A DNA stretch of 17,493 bases from 66-474 sp035277545. GTDB taxonomy: Bacteria; Pseudomonadota; Gammaproteobacteria; Xanthomonadales; Rhodanobacteraceae. How positions within the stretch are numbered: position 1 is the first letter of the stretch; each line of letters opens with the position of its first letter. The position numbers and the translations under genes were made by a program. The stretch is taken from positions 1-17,493 of the forward strand of contig DATEKI010000020.1 of assembly GCA_035277545.1 (NCBI GenBank), given 5' to 3'. The notes below the pieces were generated by a model. It saw only the letters and a program-made list of their open reading frames with translations. It was not told where the DNA came from and did no database searches. Of this stretch, positions 14,960 to 17,493 are shown one piece after another.

Positions 14960-16324
14960 TTACTTTTTCTTCGGCCGCTGCCAACCCTTGACGGTGGTCT
15001 GCTTGCCGCGCGCGAGGGTAAGGTGCTCGGCAGGTGCCGGGGCGGTGATGACCGACCCCGCCCCGATCGTCGCGTTGCTGCCCACCTTCACCGGCGCCAC
15101 CAGCGCGGTGTTGGAGCCGATGAAGGCGCCATCCCCGATCTCGGTGACGTGCTTGTTCACGCCGTCGTAATTGCAGGTGATGGTGCCGGCGCCGATGTTC
15201 ACGTGCGCGCCCACCCTGGCGTCACCAAGGTAGGTGAGGTGGTTGGCCTTGCTGCCTTCACCGAGTTTGGCCTTCTTGGTTTCCACGAAATTGCCGATAT
15301 GCGCGCCGGCCGCCAGCTCGGTGCCGGGGCGCAAGCGCGCGAATGGCCCGATCCTGCATGCCCCGTAGGTGGTGACGCCTTCGAGATCGCAGTGTGCGAA
15401 CACTTCCGTTCCCGGCGCGAGATTGACATCGCGCAGGCGGCAGAACGGTCCGATCTTCACGCCGTCTCCCAGCGTGACGCCGCCCTCCAGGACCACGTCC
15501 ACGTCGATCTCGACATCGCGCCCGTGGCTGAAATGGCCGCGCAAATCGAAACGCGCCGGATCCGCGAGCCGCACGCCTTCCATCAATACGCGCGCCGCAT
15601 CGCGGCGGCGCAGGAACGCCGAAAGTTCCGCAAGCTGGGCGGCGTCGTTGGCTCCGAACGCCTCGACAGGATTGGCCGTCAACACCACGTCCGCGGGGGC
15701 GCCTTCTGCCGCCGCGAATTCGAACACGTCGGTCAGGTACAACTCGCCCTGCTGGTTGTCCGCCGAAAGCTGGTCGACCCACCGGCGCAGCGGCCGTGAT
15801 TCCGCGAATACCACGCCGGTGTTCACGACATGGATGTTGCGTTGGACATCATCCGCATCCTTTTCCTCGACAATCGCGCGCACGCGGCCCAGTCCGTCGC
15901 GCAACACGCGGCCGTAGCCGGCGGGATCCTCGAGTTCCGCGGCAAGCACGGCTAGCTCCGCATGGGTCGCAATCAATTCGGACAAGGTCGCCGACCGCAG
16001 CAGCGGCACGTCGCCGTACAGCACCAGGATCCGTGCCGGGTCCGGGATGTCGTGCATGGCAAGGCGCACCGCATGGCCGGTGCCGCGCTGTTCGGACTGG
16101 TGCACCCAATGGATGTCGGTGTCGCGCGCGAAGGCCGTGCGCACCTGTTCACCTCGATGTCCATACACCACGTGCAGCCCTTCCGGGCGCAAGGCACGCG
16201 CGGTGTCCAGCACATGCGACAGCATCGGGCGGCCCGCCAGTGGCAGCAGTACCTTGGGCAACAGCGACTTCATGCGCTTGCCCTCGCCGGCGGCGAGAAC
16301 GATCACGTGCAGGGGGTCGGCCAT
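14960..16324 (-). CDS. glmU: Bifunctional GlmU (GlcN-1-P acetyltransferase / GlcNAc-1-P uridylyltransferase)
   Basis: This encodes 454 residues. GlmU acetylates glucosamine-1-phosphate and then makes UDP-GlcNAc, the precursor of peptidoglycan and lipopolysaccharide. The N-terminal uridylyltransferase shows LAAGEGKRMKS at 10-20 and LYGDVPLL near 100. The C-terminal left-handed beta-helix has the hexapeptide-type repeats, including GAHIGNFVETKKAKLGEGSK, then HLTYLGD and NIGAGTITCNYDG, the acetyltransferase site. The length is close to E. coli GlmU (456). The ATG at 16324 is preceded by TGGAG, and the open frame 18 codons upstream is not needed. It follows atpC, as in many gammaproteobacteria, but a terminator and a candidate promoter separate them. 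Confidence 0.97.
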   Translation of the reverse strand: MADPLHVIVLAAGEGKRMKSLLPKVLLPLAGRPMLSHVLDTARALRPEGLHVVYGHRGEQVRTAFARDTDIHWVHQSEQRGTGHAVRLAMHDIPDPARILVLYGDVPLLRSATLSELIATHAELAVLAAELEDPAGYGRVLRDGLGRVRAIVEEKDADDVQRNIHVVNTGVVFAESRPLRRWVDQLSADNQQGELYLTDVFEFAAAEGAPADVVLTANPVEAFGANDAAQLAELSAFLRRRDAARVLMEGVRLADPARFDLRGHFSHGRDVEIDVDVVLEGGVTLGDGVKIGPFCRLRDVNLAPGTEVFAHCDLEGVTTYGACRIGPFARLRPGTELAAGAHIGNFVETKKAKLGEGSKANHLTYLGDARVGAHVNIGAGTITCNYDGVNKHVTEIGDGAFIGSNTALVAPVKVGSNATIGAGSVITAPAPAEHLTLARGKQTTVKGWQRPKKK

Positions 16325-16349
16325 GGTCCGGTCTCCATTCGATCGCGCA

Positions 16350-16378
16350 ACATTGGCGCAACGCGCGTCCGGCGGCAA
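16350..16378 (-). promoter_or_regulatory. Candidate glmU promoter
   Basis: On the minus strand, TTGCCG (16373-16378) and CAATGT (16350-16355) are exactly 17 bases apart, about 25 bases before the glmU start. It lies downstream of the atp terminator, which makes separate control of glmU plausible. Confidence 0.45.
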
Positions 16379-16430
16379 GTGGCGGATTCCCCGCCTGCAC
16401 CTTCGGGCGCATTGGTCTTCCGGCCAGACG

Positions 16431-16456
16431 AAAACGCCGGCCAGGGGCCGGCGTTT
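16431..16456 (-). terminator. Terminator of the ATP synthase operon
   Basis: CGCCGGCC (16435-16442) pairs with GGCCGGCG (16446-16453) around a three-base loop, and three A-T pairs extend the stem. On the minus strand it is followed by TTTT. It begins about 16 bases after the atpC stop codon. Confidence 0.85.
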
Positions 16457-16471
16457 CGGATCAAGGTTGGA

Positions 16472-16894
16472 TCAATGCTGAAGGTTGCGCCGCAACCGTT
16501 CCAGCGCCTGCAACTGCGCGACCGCCTGGATGAGCTGTTCCTGCGCCTGTTCGACGGTCTTGGCGTCGCCGCGGTTTTCCAGTACGCGTTCGGCTTCTTC
16601 CTTGGCGCGCTTGGCCGAGGCTTCGTCGATCTCGTCCGCCCGCAGCGCGGTATCGGCGAGCACCGTCACCACGTTCGGCTGCACCTCGAGGATGCCGCCC
16701 GACACGTAGTAACCCTGTCGCTTGCCGTCCTCGCCGATCACTTCGACCTGGCCCGGCTTGAGGCGCGTCAGCAACGGCTCGTGGCGCGGCGCGATGCCGA
16801 GCTCGCCGGCTTCGCCGCTGGCGATGACCAGCACCGCTTCGCCGTGGAAGATGTTGGCTTCGGCGCTGACGATGTCGCAACGGATGGTGGTCAT
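16472..16894 (-). CDS. atpC: ATP synthase epsilon subunit
   Basis: This encodes 140 residues, the epsilon subunit of F1. It sits on the central stalk with gamma and regulates ATP hydrolysis. Residues 1 to about 86 are the beta sandwich: MTTIRCDIVSAEANIFHG, then GELGIAPRHEPLLT and GYYVSGGILEV. The rest is the C-terminal helical pair, rich in Glu, Ala and Gln. The length is normal for proteobacteria (E. coli 139). It is the last gene of the operon, 68 bases after atpD. That gap holds a pair of REP-like hairpins, leaving only 18 bases between the repeat and the ATG. The ribosome-binding site is weak (GAGG). Confidence 0.96.
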   Translation of the reverse strand: MTTIRCDIVSAEANIFHGEAVLVIASGEAGELGIAPRHEPLLTRLKPGQVEVIGEDGKRQGYYVSGGILEVQPNVVTVLADTALRADEIDEASAKRAKEEAERVLENRGDAKTVEQAQEQLIQAVAQLQALERLRRNLQH

Positions 16895-16912
16895 GGTGGT
16901 TCGCTTGCCTCG

Positions 16913-16966
16913 GTAGGGCGGGTTTCAACCCGCCGAACATACGAGGCGGGTCAAGACCCGCCTTAC
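16913..16966. repeat. Inverted pair of REP-like (GTAG-headed) palindromes between atpD and atpC
   Basis: Element 1 on the plus strand is GTAG (16913-16916) followed by GGCGGGTTTCAACCCGCC (16917-16934). Element 2, on the minus strand, is GTAA (16966-16963) followed by GGCGGGTCTTGACCCGCC (16962-16945). The two face each other across about 10 bases. The layout of a tetranucleotide head plus short palindrome, in inverted pairs, is that of REP/BIME elements mobilised by RAYT transposases. GTAG heads are described in Stenotrophomonas. The TAA of element 2's head is the atpD stop codon. In the mRNA both would fold as strong hairpins just after atpD. Confidence 0.7.
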
Positions 16967-17493
16967 GCCGCCTTCTTCTCGGAGGCGTTCATCGCTTCGC
17001 CCTTCTTGATGGCGTCTTCGATGCCGCCGACCATGTAGAAGGCCTGCTCGGGCAGGTGGTCGACTTCGCCTTCGACGATCATCTTGAACGCGCGGATGGT
17101 TTCCTTCAGCGGTACGTACTTGCCGGGCGAGCCGGTGAACACTTCGGCGACGTGGAACGGCTGCGAGAAGAAGCGCTCGCACTTGCGCGCCCGGTACACG
17201 GCCTGCTTGTCCTCTTCGGACAGCTCGTCCATGCCGAGGATCGCGATGATGTCCTTCAGTTCCTTGTAGCGCTGCAGGGTGCCCTGCACCTTGCGCGCGA
17301 CGTCGTAGTGCTCCTGGCCGATCACCAGCGGATCGAGCTGGCGTGACGTGGAAGCCAGCGGATCGACCGCGGGATAGATGCCCAAGCTTGCGATGTCGCG
17401 CGACAGCGCCACGGTCGAGTCCAGGTGCGCGAAGGTGGTCGCGGGCGACGGGTCGGTGTAGTCGTCGGCCGGCACGTACACCGCCTGGATCGA
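16963..17493 (-). CDS. atpD: ATP synthase beta subunit, C-terminal part (runs off the window)
   Basis: The last 176 residues of the catalytic F1 beta subunit are present; the 5' end lies beyond the window. The visible part starts SIQAVYVPADDYTDPSPATT, then FAHLDSTVALSRDIASLGIYPAVDPLAS, highly conserved around the nucleotide site. It continues with ILGMDELSEEDK and FFSQPFHVAEVFTG. The Walker A region is outside. The C-terminus ends EKKAA, with its stop codon shared with a REP-like element. It is upstream of atpC in the same operon. Confidence 0.97.
   Translation of the reverse strand, partial: SIQAVYVPADDYTDPSPATTFAHLDSTVALSRDIASLGIYPAVDPLASTSRQLDPLVIGQEHYDVARKVQGTLQRYKELKDIIAILGMDELSEEDKQAVYRARKCERFFSQPFHVAEVFTGSPGKYVPLKETIRAFKMIVEGEVDHLPEQAFYMVGGIEDAIKKGEAMNASEKKAA

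Overview
The window is about 17.5 kb of GC-rich chromosomal DNA that reads as a gammaproteobacterium of the Xanthomonadales, probably Rhodanobacteraceae or Xanthomonadaceae. The grounds are gene content and order (tyrS divergent from an M23 peptidase plus anmK; xthA divergent from pyrE; a DUF4124 protein; a XanB2-type chorismatase beside an acyl carrier protein; atpD-atpC-glmU) and GTAG-headed palindromic repeats. The assignment is from memory of these families and gene orders; no search was run.

Left part (1-5864): an accessory-looking island. Two genes for small secreted proteins, about 64 % identical by hand alignment, lie at 81-758 and 5096-5803. Each is followed by the same hairpin. The right copy abuts the 3' end of the intact tyrS. 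The left copy is followed by a decayed fragment of a tyrS 3' end, on the same strand as tyrS. The whole block (secreted gene, hairpin, tyrS tail) has therefore been duplicated. Between the copies sit a covalent-FAD oxidoreductase and, convergent and overlapping with it, an 840-residue regulator (winged helix, NTPase, helical repeats).

Middle part (5866-12676): housekeeping genes. tyrS is divergent from a membrane-anchored M23 endopeptidase gene followed directly by anmK. Facing them is a two-gene unit, xthA-ampG, with an ATGA overlap. The peptidase trims the murein wall, AmpG imports anhydro-muropeptides and AnmK phosphorylates anhydroMurNAc, so this stretch gathers cell-wall turnover and recycling. 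pyrE is divergent from xthA.

Right part (12755-17493): an exported DUF4124 protein; a divergent pair of an acyl carrier protein and a XanB2-like chorismatase (hydroxybenzoate supply for aryl polyene pigment and/or ubiquinone); then, on the minus strand, the end of the ATP synthase operon (atpD partial, atpC), a terminator, and glmU with its own candidate promoter. The atpD-atpC gap is almost filled by an inverted pair of REP-like hairpins, one of which begins inside the atpD stop codon region.

No rRNA, tRNA, CRISPR array, insertion sequence or prophage gene was seen. The most unusual items are the duplicated block with its tyrS relic, the hairpin kept identical between otherwise diverged copies, the REP pair at the atpD stop, and the chorismatase/ACP pair without other pigment genes beside it.
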